Assembly (NCBI GenBank): GCA_017517925.1
Contig: JAFWXS010000034.1
Location: forward strand, 1-62,208
Origin: Bacteroidaceae bacterium
Lineage (GTDB): Bacteria; Bacteroidota; Bacteroidia; Bacteroidales; Bacteroidaceae
DNA length: 62,208 nucleotides
Reading direction: 5' to 3'
The position numbers and the translations under genes are program-made. This document shows positions 26,255 to 34,861 of this stretch, in pieces (the stretch's first letter is position 1; each line of letters starts with the position of its first letter). The notes under the pieces are model-generated. The model had not been told where the DNA came from. It searched no databases and saw nothing but the letters and a program-made list of their open reading frames with translations.

Positions 26255-26296
26255 ACGTAATCCTTTTTAACATTATTTTGTTTGTCAAAAAACAAT

Positions 26297-26337
26297 GCAA
26301 ACTTACATAAAAAACGAGAATTTTTGCGTAAGTTTGC
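26297..26337. promoter_or_regulatory. Overlapping divergent promoters within a perfect inverted repeat
   Basis: GCAAACTTAC at 26297-26306 and GTAAGTTTGC at 26328-26337 are perfect 10-base inverted arms. Each contains a -7 box TAAGTTTG, on the plus strand at 26329-26336 (tamL) and on the minus strand at 26298-26305 (methyltransferase). The two promoters face away from each other with 22 bases between boxes, so polymerase at one should hinder the other. Confidence 0.65.
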
Positions 26338-26384
26338 AAGATAATTTGCGGTGAATGCTGCTGCAAGTGGAATAAAGGGATAGA

Positions 26385-28706
26385 ATGAACGTGATAAGGA
26401 ACAAATTTTTGTGTTTGATAGGGGTGATGGTTATGCTACTGTCGTCTTGTTCGGTGTCGCGTCATTTGCCAGAGAATGCATCTTTGCTGGATAGAGTGAA
26501 GGTGATTTCTGACGGTAATTCAAATATTGTTTCTTCATTGAAGCCCAAGGTGAGGCAACAGCCTAATATACGTACGTTTGGTCTTTTCCGTTTGCCGTTG
26601 TGGGTGTATAGCCTTTCTGGAAAGAAAGAAAACTTTGTCAACCGTACGTTACGCAATATCGGTGAGTCGCCTCGTGTATATGATGATACCCTGACACGTA
26701 AGAGTTGTGAGGTGATGGAGCAGACACTGGTAAATCAAGGATACTTGAAGGCAAAAGTGACGGCAAAAACCGAATATCGAAAATATAAAGCACGGGTGAA
26801 ATATTATGTACATTTAGGACGGCAATATCGTATATCAAGTATGCATTATATGTGTGCTGATACGGTGATGTTGAGGCATATACTTGCTGACACCGTGAAC
26901 TCAGAGGTAAAAGTAGGTATGCCGTTTGATGCCAATGTGCTGAACAATGAACGAACGAGATTAGCCTCTCTATTGCAAAGTGAAGGATATTATGGATTTA
27001 AGAAAGACGATATTACTTATCTTGCTGATACCGCACGTAATTCGTCAGATGTCGTGTTGGCAGTGCGCATACGCTCTAATAGGCTTTCAAAAGGGTCAGA
27101 GAATGGTGAATCTGTGTATGTTCCCAGAAAGAAATATCGGGTGGAGTCGGTAAGCTATCTTATGTATCCTACTTCGCGTGACTACCAACATTCGTATGTC
27201 TTTCCCGATACAGTTTGTCTTGGTGGCGAAAATTTTTTATATGAAAGCAGACCTCCATTTCGTTTTTCTGCTATCCAAAATGCATCGCACATAACGTCGG
27301 GCGATATGTATGATGTATGTAAGGTGAAGGATTCATATACATCGTACGGACGGTTAGGAGTATTGAAATATACAAATATCAATTTCGTGGAGAGAACCGA
27401 CAGTACCTTGGGGTGTTATATTACCCTGAACCCAGCTAAAAGGGTGTCAATGAGTACGGAAGTGGACTTTACCAATACGGCAGGGGACGTAGGCGTTTCA
27501 GCAACTTTGTCAATAACCGATCGTAATGTTTTTCGTGGCTCGGAGAGTTTGACATTGAAAATACGTGGAGCATATGAGAATATTACTCATCTTACTGACT
27601 ATGAATCTGGTAGGTTCCTTGAGTATGGCGCCGATATGAGCCTTAACTTTCCGCGATTCATCCTCCCGTTTGTACGAGACGAGGTACAACGGCGCAGTAT
27701 GGCCACAACACAACTTGATTTGCAGTACAATGCGCAGACTCGTCCCGAGTTTGATCGCAATGTATTTTCTGCTTCGTGGAGTTACCTGTGGAATAGCAAC
27801 AAACAGATTCGCCATCGGTTTGATCTTGTGGGAATCAACTTTGTGTCGGTGCCGCGTAAGGACAAATATTTTATCAGCAACTACCTCAACCAGTATAATA
27901 GTAAAAACTCTATCATGAAGTTTAATTATGAAGATTTGTTTATCTTTCGTACGGGTTATGATTTTTATTATACTTCGCCTGGTGCAGGTACTACCAAAAA
28001 CTACTTCGATGTGTCACATTCCGTGCGTGCTAATGTGGAAACGTCGGGCAATCTGCTTTATTTGCTGTCAAATGCGATGAAAATAGAAAAGGACTCTATA
28101 GGACAATACCGCCTATTCAGCCTGGCGTTTGCACAATATCTGAAGACCGACTTGGCGTGGACAATGAACATGAATCTTGGTCGCCGTAATAACTTGCTTT
28201 TTCATATTGAGACCGGTGTGGCTTATCCTTTTGGCAATTCGCGGATGCTTCCGTTTGAGAAACGATACTATGCTGGTGGCGCCAACAGTGTGCGTGGATG
28301 GGCTGTGCGCGGATTGGGACCAGGACGCTATGTAAGTCGTAATGGTACCATCGACTATATTAACCAATCGGGTGATCTTAAACTTGACCTCAGCTTGGAG
28401 TATCGTATGCACATGTTTTGGAAACTTGATGGTGCATTGTTTGTCGATGCAGGAAACATTTGGACTATGTATGATTATTCGGACCAACCTGGAGGTGTGT
28501 TCCTTTGGAATGAGTTCTACAAACAAATTGCTGTGTCGTATGGGGTAGGGGTGCGTCTTGACCTTAATTTTCTTGTACTGCGTGTTGATGCTGCCATGAA
28601 GGCCGTTAATCCTATGTATGTGGAAGGACCGTTGCGCTATCCCATTGTTCATCCTCGCTTCAAACGTGATTTTGCTTGGCATTTTGCTGTGGGGTATCCA
28701 TTCTGA
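26385..28706 (+). CDS. tamL: TamL-type BamA/TamA outer-membrane lipoprotein
   Basis: This 773-residue protein belongs to the Omp85 superfamily. The signal peptide ends in a lipobox LLSSC (Cys22), as in TamL rather than classical TamA. An N-terminal POTRA-like region (about 25-330) includes SCEVMEQTLVNQGYLKAKV. A 16-strand C-terminal barrel contains RYYAGGANSVRGWAVRGLGP, the conserved VRGF/VRGW loop, and ends with FAWHFAVGYPF. TamL works with TamB in outer-membrane protein or lipid transport in Bacteroidetes. A tamB gene is not adjacent in this window. The gene is AT-rich compared with its neighbours. Confidence 0.9.
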   Translation: MNVIRNKFLCLIGVMVMLLSSCSVSRHLPENASLLDRVKVISDGNSNIVSSLKPKVRQQPNIRTFGLFRLPLWVYSLSGKKENFVNRTLRNIGESPRVYDDTLTRKSCEVMEQTLVNQGYLKAKVTAKTEYRKYKARVKYYVHLGRQYRISSMHYMCADTVMLRHILADTVNSEVKVGMPFDANVLNNERTRLASLLQSEGYYGFKKDDITYLADTARNSSDVVLAVRIRSNRLSKGSENGESVYVPRKKYRVESVSYLMYPTSRDYQHSYVFPDTVCLGGENFLYESRPPFRFSAIQNASHITSGDMYDVCKVKDSYTSYGRLGVLKYTNINFVERTDSTLGCYITLNPAKRVSMSTEVDFTNTAGDVGVSATLSITDRNVFRGSESLTLKIRGAYENITHLTDYESGRFLEYGADMSLNFPRFILPFVRDEVQRRSMATTQLDLQYNAQTRPEFDRNVFSASWSYLWNSNKQIRHRFDLVGINFVSVPRKDKYFISNYLNQYNSKNSIMKFNYEDLFIFRTGYDFYYTSPGAGTTKNYFDVSHSVRANVETSGNLLYLLSNAMKIEKDSIGQYRLFSLAFAQYLKTDLAWTMNMNLGRRNNLLFHIETGVAYPFGNSRMLPFEKRYYAGGANSVRGWAVRGLGPGRYVSRNGTIDYINQSGDLKLDLSLEYRMHMFWKLDGALFVDAGNIWTMYDYSDQPGGVFLWNEFYKQIAVSYGVGVRLDLNFLVLRVDAAMKAVNPMYVEGPLRYPIVHPRFKRDFAWHFAVGYPF

Positions 28707-28752
28707 TGTTTGATGAAGTAAAACTTTAAAAGAGAATAAAAAGAAACACGAT

Positions 28753-29556
28753 ATGAAATTGAACTTTATATGTCTTGCAAGCGGAAGCAGTGGTAATTGT
28801 TTCTATTTGGGCACCGACAACTATGGCATTCTCATCGATGCAGGCATACCAGTACGCACCATCAAGAATGGGTTGAAGGATGCCGGTCTTTCGTTCGAGT
28901 CTATTATGGGGGTATTCGTGACTCACGACCATGCCGACCATATCAAATCGCTCGGAACCTTGGGCGAGCGCTATAATATTCCCATCTATGCTACGCGTGA
29001 AACACATGTGGGTATCAATCGAAATTACTGTATGACGCAGAAATTGGTGTCATGTATGCGCTATGTAGAGAAAGATGAGACTCATCGCTTGCGTGATTTT
29101 CGCATTACTCCTTTCGAGGTTCCTCATGATGGTAACGACAATGTGGGGTATCTCGTGGAGTGTGACGAAAAGGTGTTCTGTTTCATTACCGACTTGGGGC
29201 ATATTACTGATTCCATTGCTGGTTATATCGCTCGTGCTCACTATCTGATTATTGAGGCAAACTATGATGAAGAGATGTTGGCACACGGTCCTTATCCCCA
29301 ATATCTAAAAGAACGTATCTCGGGTCCCAATGGACATCTCAGCAATAAGACTACGGCTAAGTTTCTTGCTGAAAATCTTACCGAGCATCTTAAATATATT
29401 TGGCTTTGCCATCTCAGCCGTGAGAATAATCATCCAGAACTTGCCTACAAGACCGTGGAGTGGGCGTTGCGTGGGGTTGGCATTATTCCCGGTAAAGACC
29501 TTTACTTGTCTGCATTGAAGCGCACGACGCCTTCCGAATTGTTTGTTTTTGAATAG
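28753..29556 (+). CDS. MBL-fold metallo-hydrolase (YycJ/WalJ type)
   Basis: The 267-residue beta-lactamase-fold protein opens with LNFICLASGSSGNCFYLGTD, the YycJ/WalJ signature. It carries the metal motif VTHDHADHIKSLG (HxHxDH) near residue 57 and later metal ligands in VPHDGNDNVGY and CFITDLGHIT. WalJ-like proteins are predicted exonucleases acting in DNA replication or cell-wall coordination in Firmicutes. The role in Bacteroidales is not established. It lies 46 bp after tamL and 25 bp before dapA, so all three may share a transcript. Confidence 0.9.
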   Translation: MKLNFICLASGSSGNCFYLGTDNYGILIDAGIPVRTIKNGLKDAGLSFESIMGVFVTHDHADHIKSLGTLGERYNIPIYATRETHVGINRNYCMTQKLVSCMRYVEKDETHRLRDFRITPFEVPHDGNDNVGYLVECDEKVFCFITDLGHITDSIAGYIARAHYLIIEANYDEEMLAHGPYPQYLKERISGPNGHLSNKTTAKFLAENLTEHLKYIWLCHLSRENNHPELAYKTVEWALRGVGIIPGKDLYLSALKRTTPSELFVFE

Positions 29557-29581
29557 AAAAAAGAATAATATATTAAGGAAT

Positions 29582-30454
29582 ATGGGAAAGAAGAATTTAT
29601 ATGGAATGGGTGTTGCACTTGTCACTCCGTTTGACGCGACTGGTGCGGTCGACTATGAGGCGTTGGGCCGTTTGGTGGATTTTCAGATTGAGAGCCATAC
29701 GGATTTTCTCTGTGTGCTTGGTACTACAGCCGAGACACCAACACTTAGCGTAGAGGAACAACTTGCGGTGCGTCGTACCGTAGTGGAGCGCAATGCAGGT
29801 CGTTTGCCTATCCTGCTCGGTTGTGGTGGAAACTGCACGCGCAGTATTGTGAATAAACTAACCATCGACAAGATGAATGATGTGGATGCAATACTCTCTG
29901 TAGTGCCCTATTACAACAAACCGACACAGACGGGTATGTATGCTCACTTTAAGGCTATTTCTGAGGCTACTGACCTTCCTATTGTACTGTATAATGTACC
30001 TGGGCGTACAGGTGTTAACATGCTCCCCGAGACTACACTGCGCTTGGCTTCCGACTGCAAGAACGTGGTGGGTATCAAGGAGGCTTCGGGTAATATCGAG
30101 CAAATAGAGTATATTCTCAAGAATCGTCCTGAAGGTTTCAAAGTGTTCTCTGGTGATGATGGCATCACGCTCCCTCTCATCAAGAGTGGTGCCGATGGTG
30201 TTATCTCCGTTATAGGAAATGCCTATGCTGCTGAATTTGCAGAGTTGGTGCATCTTGCCCAAACAGGGAAATATGTCGAGGCAGAGGCTATTGACAGGCG
30301 TTTTGCTGAGTTGTATAAACTTCTTTTTCTGGATGGCAACCCTGCTGGCGTGAAATGTTTATTGGAACTGCGCGGCATGCTTCAGAATGTGTTGCGTCTA
30401 CCACTTATGCCTGTTACCCAAGCGACATGTGATAAGATTGCGGCGCAATTGTAA
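29582..30454 (+). CDS. dapA: 4-hydroxy-tetrahydrodipicolinate synthase
   Basis: DapA condenses pyruvate with aspartate semialdehyde in lysine and diaminopimelate (peptidoglycan) synthesis. The 290-residue TIM barrel shows GTTAETPTLS (Thr of the catalytic triad), YNVPGRTGVN (catalytic Tyr) and VVGIKEASGNI with the Schiff-base Lys. I use the ATG at 29582 (MGKKNLYGMGVALVTPFD). An in-frame ATG at 29543 overlaps the end of the MBL gene and adds a tail without homology. A strong terminator follows. Confidence 0.97.
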   Translation: MGKKNLYGMGVALVTPFDATGAVDYEALGRLVDFQIESHTDFLCVLGTTAETPTLSVEEQLAVRRTVVERNAGRLPILLGCGGNCTRSIVNKLTIDKMNDVDAILSVVPYYNKPTQTGMYAHFKAISEATDLPIVLYNVPGRTGVNMLPETTLRLASDCKNVVGIKEASGNIEQIEYILKNRPEGFKVFSGDDGITLPLIKSGADGVISVIGNAYAAEFAELVHLAQTGKYVEAEAIDRRFAELYKLLFLDGNPAGVKCLLELRGMLQNVLRLPLMPVTQATCDKIAAQL

Positions 30455-30468
30455 ACGTTAGTTGTGTG

Positions 30469-30510
30469 AATAAATAAAAAGCCTTCGCTAACGAAGGCTT
30501 TTTATTTATT
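30469..30510. terminator. Bidirectional terminator between dapA and tyrA
   Basis: AATAAATAAAAAGCCTTCG at 30469-30487 and its perfect 19-base complement at 30492-30510 enclose the loop CTAA. The GC core is flanked by A-tracts on the left and T-tracts on the right, so it works for both convergent genes. The tyrA stop codon lies within it. Confidence 0.92.
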
Positions 30511-31279
30511 CTATCTTTTCCCGTATTTTGGTGAGGTATGCTTTCATGCCTTCGGCATCGCGCTCCTCAATGATCTGTAGTAGATCCTTCAGTTCGCGGC
30601 GTATGTTCTCCACTTGTCCGGGGGTACGAGGGTTGAAGAGAATCTCCTGTAGCAGGTAGTCGTCCTCATTGAGTAGCCCCTTGGCTATGGCCATGTGTTT
30701 CTTGAAGGTAGTACCCGGTGCCTCCTGCTTCTTCATGATGGCTGTAAACACGAAGGTGGAGACGAAGGGAATGGAGAGTGAGTAGGCCATCGTCTCGTCA
30801 TGTTCATCGAAAGTGTACTCGAAGATGTTGAGTCCGAGGCCTTGATACAGGTCCTTGAAGAACACTTTGCCCAGATGGTCACTCTCGCTGATGATGATGG
30901 CGTTCTCATTACTCAGGTTGCTCAGACTGGCAAACGTGGGACCAAACATGGGGTGAGTGCTCACGAAGCGGAAACCGCTCTGGCGGTAATATTCGGGCAG
31001 TTGCGTCTTCACCGAGGCAATGTCGCTCAGGATGCAGTCCCCAGGCAATACGGGCAACACTTGGTTGAACGCCTCGATGGTGTATTTCACCGTGGCGGCA
31101 TTGATGACCAGTTCGGGACGGAAGCCGCGTATCTCGTCGAGCGAAGTGAAACGGCACGTGTTGTATACAAAGCGCAGGCGCTTGGGGTCTACGTCGTAGA
31201 CCGCAGTTTCGTGCTGAAAGCTCAGCAGGTCGGTGAAGAAGGAGCCCATCTTGCCGGCTCCGAGGATAAGTATTCTCAT
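30506..31279 (-). CDS. tyrA: Prephenate dehydrogenase-like protein
   Basis: The 257-residue NAD(P)-dependent enzyme oxidatively decarboxylates prephenate in tyrosine synthesis. The Rossmann start is MRILILGAGKMGSFFTDLLS (GxGxMG). LSDIASVKTQLPEYY and VSTHPMFGPTF are the TyrA signature, including the catalytic His. The helical dimer domain follows. There is no chorismate mutase or ACT domain, as expected for the short form. Here the gene stands alone rather than with other aro genes. Confidence 0.9.
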   Translation of the reverse strand: MRILILGAGKMGSFFTDLLSFQHETAVYDVDPKRLRFVYNTCRFTSLDEIRGFRPELVINAATVKYTIEAFNQVLPVLPGDCILSDIASVKTQLPEYYRQSGFRFVSTHPMFGPTFASLSNLSNENAIIISESDHLGKVFFKDLYQGLGLNIFEYTFDEHDETMAYSLSIPFVSTFVFTAIMKKQEAPGTTFKKHMAIAKGLLNEDDYLLQEILFNPRTPGQVENIRRELKDLLQIIEERDAEGMKAYLTKIREKIE

Positions 31280-31443
31280 AGACTACAAAGTTAATGTAAA
31301 CTTCTCAAAAAAGCAAGTGTACTTACTTTTTTTGAGAGCTTCTGTGAATAGTGATAAGGATTCTTTTCCTTTACGAAATCGAAATAAACCTTAATTTCGC
31401 TTATATATTATGTAGTGGTGATTGGATAATGGTGATAATTTGT

Positions 31444-31451
31444 TAACTTTG
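31444..31451 (+). promoter_or_regulatory. Promoter -7 box of the moxR-bat operon
   Basis: TAACTTTG matches TAnnTTTG and lies 46 bases before the moxR start. No clear TTTG is seen at the -33 position. Confidence 0.65.
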
Positions 31452-31496
31452 CAAATCGAAACAGATAGACTTGATAAATAAACTTATAAACTATAT

Positions 31497-32492
31497 ATGG
31501 CTGGAATGATTGATATCCGCGAATTGAACGACAGGATTGAACGTCAGAGTGGTTTCATCACCAATCTGATGGCTGGCATGGACCAAGTGATTGTTGGTCA
31601 GAAACATTTGGTAGAATCGTTGCTCATCGGTCTCCTGGCTGATGGTCACGTGTTGCTTGAAGGTGTGCCGGGCTTGGCAAAGACTCTTGCTATCAAGACC
31701 TTGGCACAACTTATCGATGCGCAGTATAGCCGCATACAGTTTACCCCCGACTTGTTGCCTGCCGATGTGGTGGGTACCATGATTTATAGTCAGAAGGACG
31801 AGACTTTCATTTCAAAGAAAGGTCCCATCTTCGCCAACTTCGTATTGGCCGATGAGATCAACCGTGCTCCGGCCAAGGTGCAGAGTGCGCTGCTTGAGGC
31901 CATGCAGGAGCGTCAAGTGACACTGAGCAAGGAGACTTTCCGTCTGCCCGAGCCCTTCCTCGTACTGGCTACACAGAACCCCATTGAACAGGAGGGTACC
32001 TATCCGCTGCCCGAGGCACAGGTAGACCGTTTCATGCTCAAGGTGGTCATCGACTATCCCAAGCTGGAGGAGGAAATGCGCATCATACGCCAGAATATCA
32101 AGGGCGAGAAGTATGAGGTGCTCCCCATTATGAAAGCTGAGGAGATTATGAAGGCTCGTGAGGTGGTGAAAGAGGTTTACATCGATGAAAAGATTGAACG
32201 CTACATTGCCGACATCGTATTTGCTACACGTTACCCCGAAAAGTATGGATTGAAGGAGTTGAAGGAGATGATCTCGTTCGGTGGTTCGCCTCGTGCCTCT
32301 ATCAGCCTCGCATTGGCCGCCCGTTCCTACGCATTCATCAAACGTCGAGGCTATGTCATCCCCGAGGATGTGCGTGCTGTGGCTCACGATGTATTGCGCC
32401 ACCGTATAGGACTAACCTACGAAGCCGAGGCCAGCAACCTTACTGCCGAGGAAATCATCAGCAAAATTCTGAACAAGGTTGAAGTACCCTAA
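31497..32492 (+). CDS. MoxR-family AAA+ ATPase
   Basis: This 331-residue ATPase is the first gene of the bat locus. Walker A is GVPGLAKT (56-63). Walker B is FVLADEINRAPAKVQSALLE. A sensor region follows (LVLATQNPIEQEGTYPLPEAQVDRF), which is diagnostic for MoxR. The C-terminal AAA_lid ends VRAVAHDVLRHRIGLTYEA. MoxR ATPases act as chaperones for VWA-domain partners, which fits the downstream DUF58, BatA and BatB genes. The first ATG (MAGMIDIREL) is used; the third codon after it, another ATG, is also possible. Confidence 0.95.
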   Translation: MAGMIDIRELNDRIERQSGFITNLMAGMDQVIVGQKHLVESLLIGLLADGHVLLEGVPGLAKTLAIKTLAQLIDAQYSRIQFTPDLLPADVVGTMIYSQKDETFISKKGPIFANFVLADEINRAPAKVQSALLEAMQERQVTLSKETFRLPEPFLVLATQNPIEQEGTYPLPEAQVDRFMLKVVIDYPKLEEEMRIIRQNIKGEKYEVLPIMKAEEIMKAREVVKEVYIDEKIERYIADIVFATRYPEKYGLKELKEMISFGGSPRASISLALAARSYAFIKRRGYVIPEDVRAVAHDVLRHRIGLTYEAEASNLTAEEIISKILNKVEVP

Positions 32493-32500
32493 TATTTTTT

Positions 32501-32611
32501 AGGAGTTCAGGAGTCAAGAGCTCAGACTATAGCGAAGCACTTGATTTTGCGATTTTTCTTAGTCAAAAGTGTTGTCTGAACTCCTGAGCGAAGCGAAACT
32601 CCTGAACTCCT
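32501..32611. repeat. Inverted repeat between moxR and the DUF58 gene
   Basis: AGGAGTTCAGGAGT at 32501-32514 and ACTCCTGAACTCCT at 32598-32611 are perfect 14-base inverted arms. The right side continues with a direct repeat of CTGAACTC. Together they fill almost all of the 136-bp gap inside the operon. Confidence 0.75.
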
Positions 32612-32628
32612 GAACTCCAAGAATAACA

Positions 32629-33498
32629 ATGGACGCAAACGAACTGATAAAGAAGGTACGGAAGATTGAGATCAAGACCCGTGGCTTGTCGAGCAATATC
32701 TTTGCCGGACAGTACCACTCGGCCTTCAAGGGTAGGGGTATGGCCTTCTCTGAGGTGCGCGAGTATCAGTACGGCGATGATGTGCGCGACATTGACTGGA
32801 ACGTGACAGCACGCTTCAACAAGCCCTACGTCAAAGTGTTCGAGGAGGAGCGCGAGCTCACTGTGATGTTGCTCGTGGATATGTCTGGGAGCCTTGACTT
32901 CGGTACGTCGGGTATGTACAAAAAGGACATGGTGGCCGAGATTGCTGCCACGTTGGCCTTTGCTGCCATACAGAATAACGACAAGATTGGAGCTATCTTC
33001 TTCACCGACCGCATAGAAAAATTCATCCCCGCGCAGAAGGGACGCAAGCATATCCTTTATATCATACGCGAGGTGCTGGGCTTCGAGCCCGAGAGCACGC
33101 AGACTGATATCACCGTACCCCTTCAATACCTTACCAATGCCATCAAGAAGCGCTGCACCACGTTTGTCCTGAGCGACTTCATTGGTGACAAGGACTTCAA
33201 GAACCCGCTCATCATTGCCAACCGCAAGCATGATATCGTGGCCATACAGGTCTACGACAAGCGCGTAGAGGAGTTGTCCGATGTGGGACTGATGAAGATG
33301 GTCGACCCTGAGAGTGGCGAGGAAGTGTATGTAGATACCTCATCGCGCAAGGTGCGCGCCTTACATCGCAAGTGGTGGATTGAAAGTCAAGTGAGGCTGA
33401 GAGACACGTTCTCCAAGTCGGGGGTCGATGCCATCTCGGTGCGCACCGACCAGGACTATGTAAAGGCACTGATGAATCTGTTTGCTAAAAGAAATTAA
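32629..33498 (+). CDS. DUF58 domain protein of the bat locus
   Basis: The 289-residue cytoplasmic protein has the DUF58 signature FKGRGMAFSEVREYQYGDDVRDIDW followed by NVTARFNKPYVKVFEEERE. A VWA-like beginning (LLVDMSGSLDFGT, a DxSxS metal site) lies near residue 84. DUF58 proteins accompany MoxR and Bat genes in many phyla. The mechanism is not defined. It has no membrane segment, in contrast to BatA and BatB. Confidence 0.93.
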   Translation: MDANELIKKVRKIEIKTRGLSSNIFAGQYHSAFKGRGMAFSEVREYQYGDDVRDIDWNVTARFNKPYVKVFEEERELTVMLLVDMSGSLDFGTSGMYKKDMVAEIAATLAFAAIQNNDKIGAIFFTDRIEKFIPAQKGRKHILYIIREVLGFEPESTQTDITVPLQYLTNAIKKRCTTFVLSDFIGDKDFKNPLIIANRKHDIVAIQVYDKRVEELSDVGLMKMVDPESGEEVYVDTSSRKVRALHRKWWIESQVRLRDTFSKSGVDAISVRTDQDYVKALMNLFAKRN

Positions 33499-33502
33499 GG
33501 TA

Positions 33503-33615
33503 ATGTCATCCTGAGTGAAACAAAGGATCTCGCGGATTGTTGAAGAGAGATTGCTTTTCCCTTACGGCCAGTGAACACATTTCTTCACTACGTTCAGAAA
33601 CGAAGTTCGCCACTC
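33503..33615. repeat. REP-like CATCCTGA element
   Basis: GTCATCCTGAGTGAAAC..GGATCTCGCGG on the left and a GGCAATGACAAAC end on the right are typical of the interspersed elements of this genome (compare 34749-34845). It fills the gap after the DUF58 gene. Confidence 0.55.
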
Positions 33616-33640
33616 AAGGCAATGACAAACGAAGTGGAAT

Positions 33641-34720
33641 ATGAATTTGTTAAAGAAGAATCTATTTGTATTGGCAATGGTATGTCTTGCATTACCCGCC
33701 TTCTCGCAAGTCACCGTCAATGCCAGCATCGACTCACTGCAGCTGCTCATCGGTGAGCAGGCTCGTGTGAGGGTCGAGGTGAGCTGCCCCTCCGACGGCA
33801 ACCTCATCATGCCCACATACCCCAACAATATGCTCATGGAGGGCATCGAGATTGTAGGTGAGGTAAAGGCCGACACACAGTACTTGAACAAGAAGAGCCA
33901 CATGGTGGTGACACAAACCTATGCGGTGACCTCATTCGATACGGCCTTCTATTACATACCGCCATTCGAGGTATTAGTAGACAGTGTGAGCTATGCATCT
34001 AATCCTTTGGCGCTGAAGGTACTGACCTACGATGTTGACACTACTAACGTGGAGGCCATCTTCCCCATCAAGGATGTCATGGAGCGTCCGATGACTTTCG
34101 TGGAACTGCTGCCCATGCTGCTTGCCGTGGTGATGGTGATTGCATTCATCTTCCTCATCCCCTTCCTGTTGGGCCGCTACCACGACAACAAGCCTATCTT
34201 GCGTCGCGTGACCATAGCTCCCAAGTTGCCGCCCCACCAAGTGGCATTGCAGGAGATGGAGCGCATCAAGAGTGAGAAGAACTGGTTAAAGGACGATGTA
34301 AAGCAATATTATACCGAGCTCACCGATGCCCTGCGCGTGTATATGGAGGAGCGCTTCGGATTCAATGCTATGGAGATGACCTCCGATGATATTATCGCCC
34401 AGTTGAATGAACAGCCCGACAAGGAGTGGATAGGTGAGTTGCGCGAACTGTTCGCCATGTCCGACCTCGTGAAGTTTGCCAAGTACAAGCCCCTCATCAA
34501 CGAGAACGACATGAACAACATCAATGCCATCGACTTCATCAACAAGACCAAAGTGGAGGCCGTAACCCCAGCCGAGCCCGTGGTACAGGAGGTGGTGGTC
34601 AAGGAGGGTCGCTCTCGGCAGGCCAAGATATTGTTCATCACGGGTATCGTACTGCTCGGCGTGTTGGGTGTCGTTGCGCTCTATGTAGCTATCACTGAAG
34701 TGATTCAATTGTTTTTCTAA
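33641..34720 (+). CDS. BatD-like membrane protein of the bat locus
   Basis: The 359-residue product has a signal peptide (LFVLAMVCLALPAFSQ) and a periplasmic beta domain (about 24-145) resembling the N-terminus of BatD. A central membrane helix follows (LLPMLLAVVMVIAFIFLIPFL), then a cytoplasmic helical region with YYTELTDALRVYMEERFGF, and a last membrane helix at 328-352. The YTELTDALRxYLEERF motif is common in proteins between DUF58 and BatA. It probably helps assemble the Bat complex at the inner membrane. The precise role is unknown. Confidence 0.8.
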   Translation: MNLLKKNLFVLAMVCLALPAFSQVTVNASIDSLQLLIGEQARVRVEVSCPSDGNLIMPTYPNNMLMEGIEIVGEVKADTQYLNKKSHMVVTQTYAVTSFDTAFYYIPPFEVLVDSVSYASNPLALKVLTYDVDTTNVEAIFPIKDVMERPMTFVELLPMLLAVVMVIAFIFLIPFLLGRYHDNKPILRRVTIAPKLPPHQVALQEMERIKSEKNWLKDDVKQYYTELTDALRVYMEERFGFNAMEMTSDDIIAQLNEQPDKEWIGELRELFAMSDLVKFAKYKPLINENDMNNINAIDFINKTKVEAVTPAEPVVQEVVVKEGRSRQAKILFITGIVLLGVLGVVALYVAITEVIQLFF

Positions 34721-34748
34721 TGTATATATGATGCTGTTTTTGTAATCA

Positions 34749-34845
34749 TTCAATGTCTCTGTCATCCTGACGGCAGTAAGGATATCGCGCTGGGATTCCG
34801 CCAGCAACGATTGCGAGATGCTTCACTTCGCTCAGCATGACAAAA
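34749..34845. repeat. REP-like CATCCTGA element before batA
   Basis: TGTCATCCTGACGGC on the left and GCTCAGCATGACA on the right form an imperfect inverted repeat around GATATCGCG and GCGAGATGC words. Related to the element at 33503-33615. Confidence 0.6.
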
Positions 34846-34861
34846 AATACTCATAACGATT

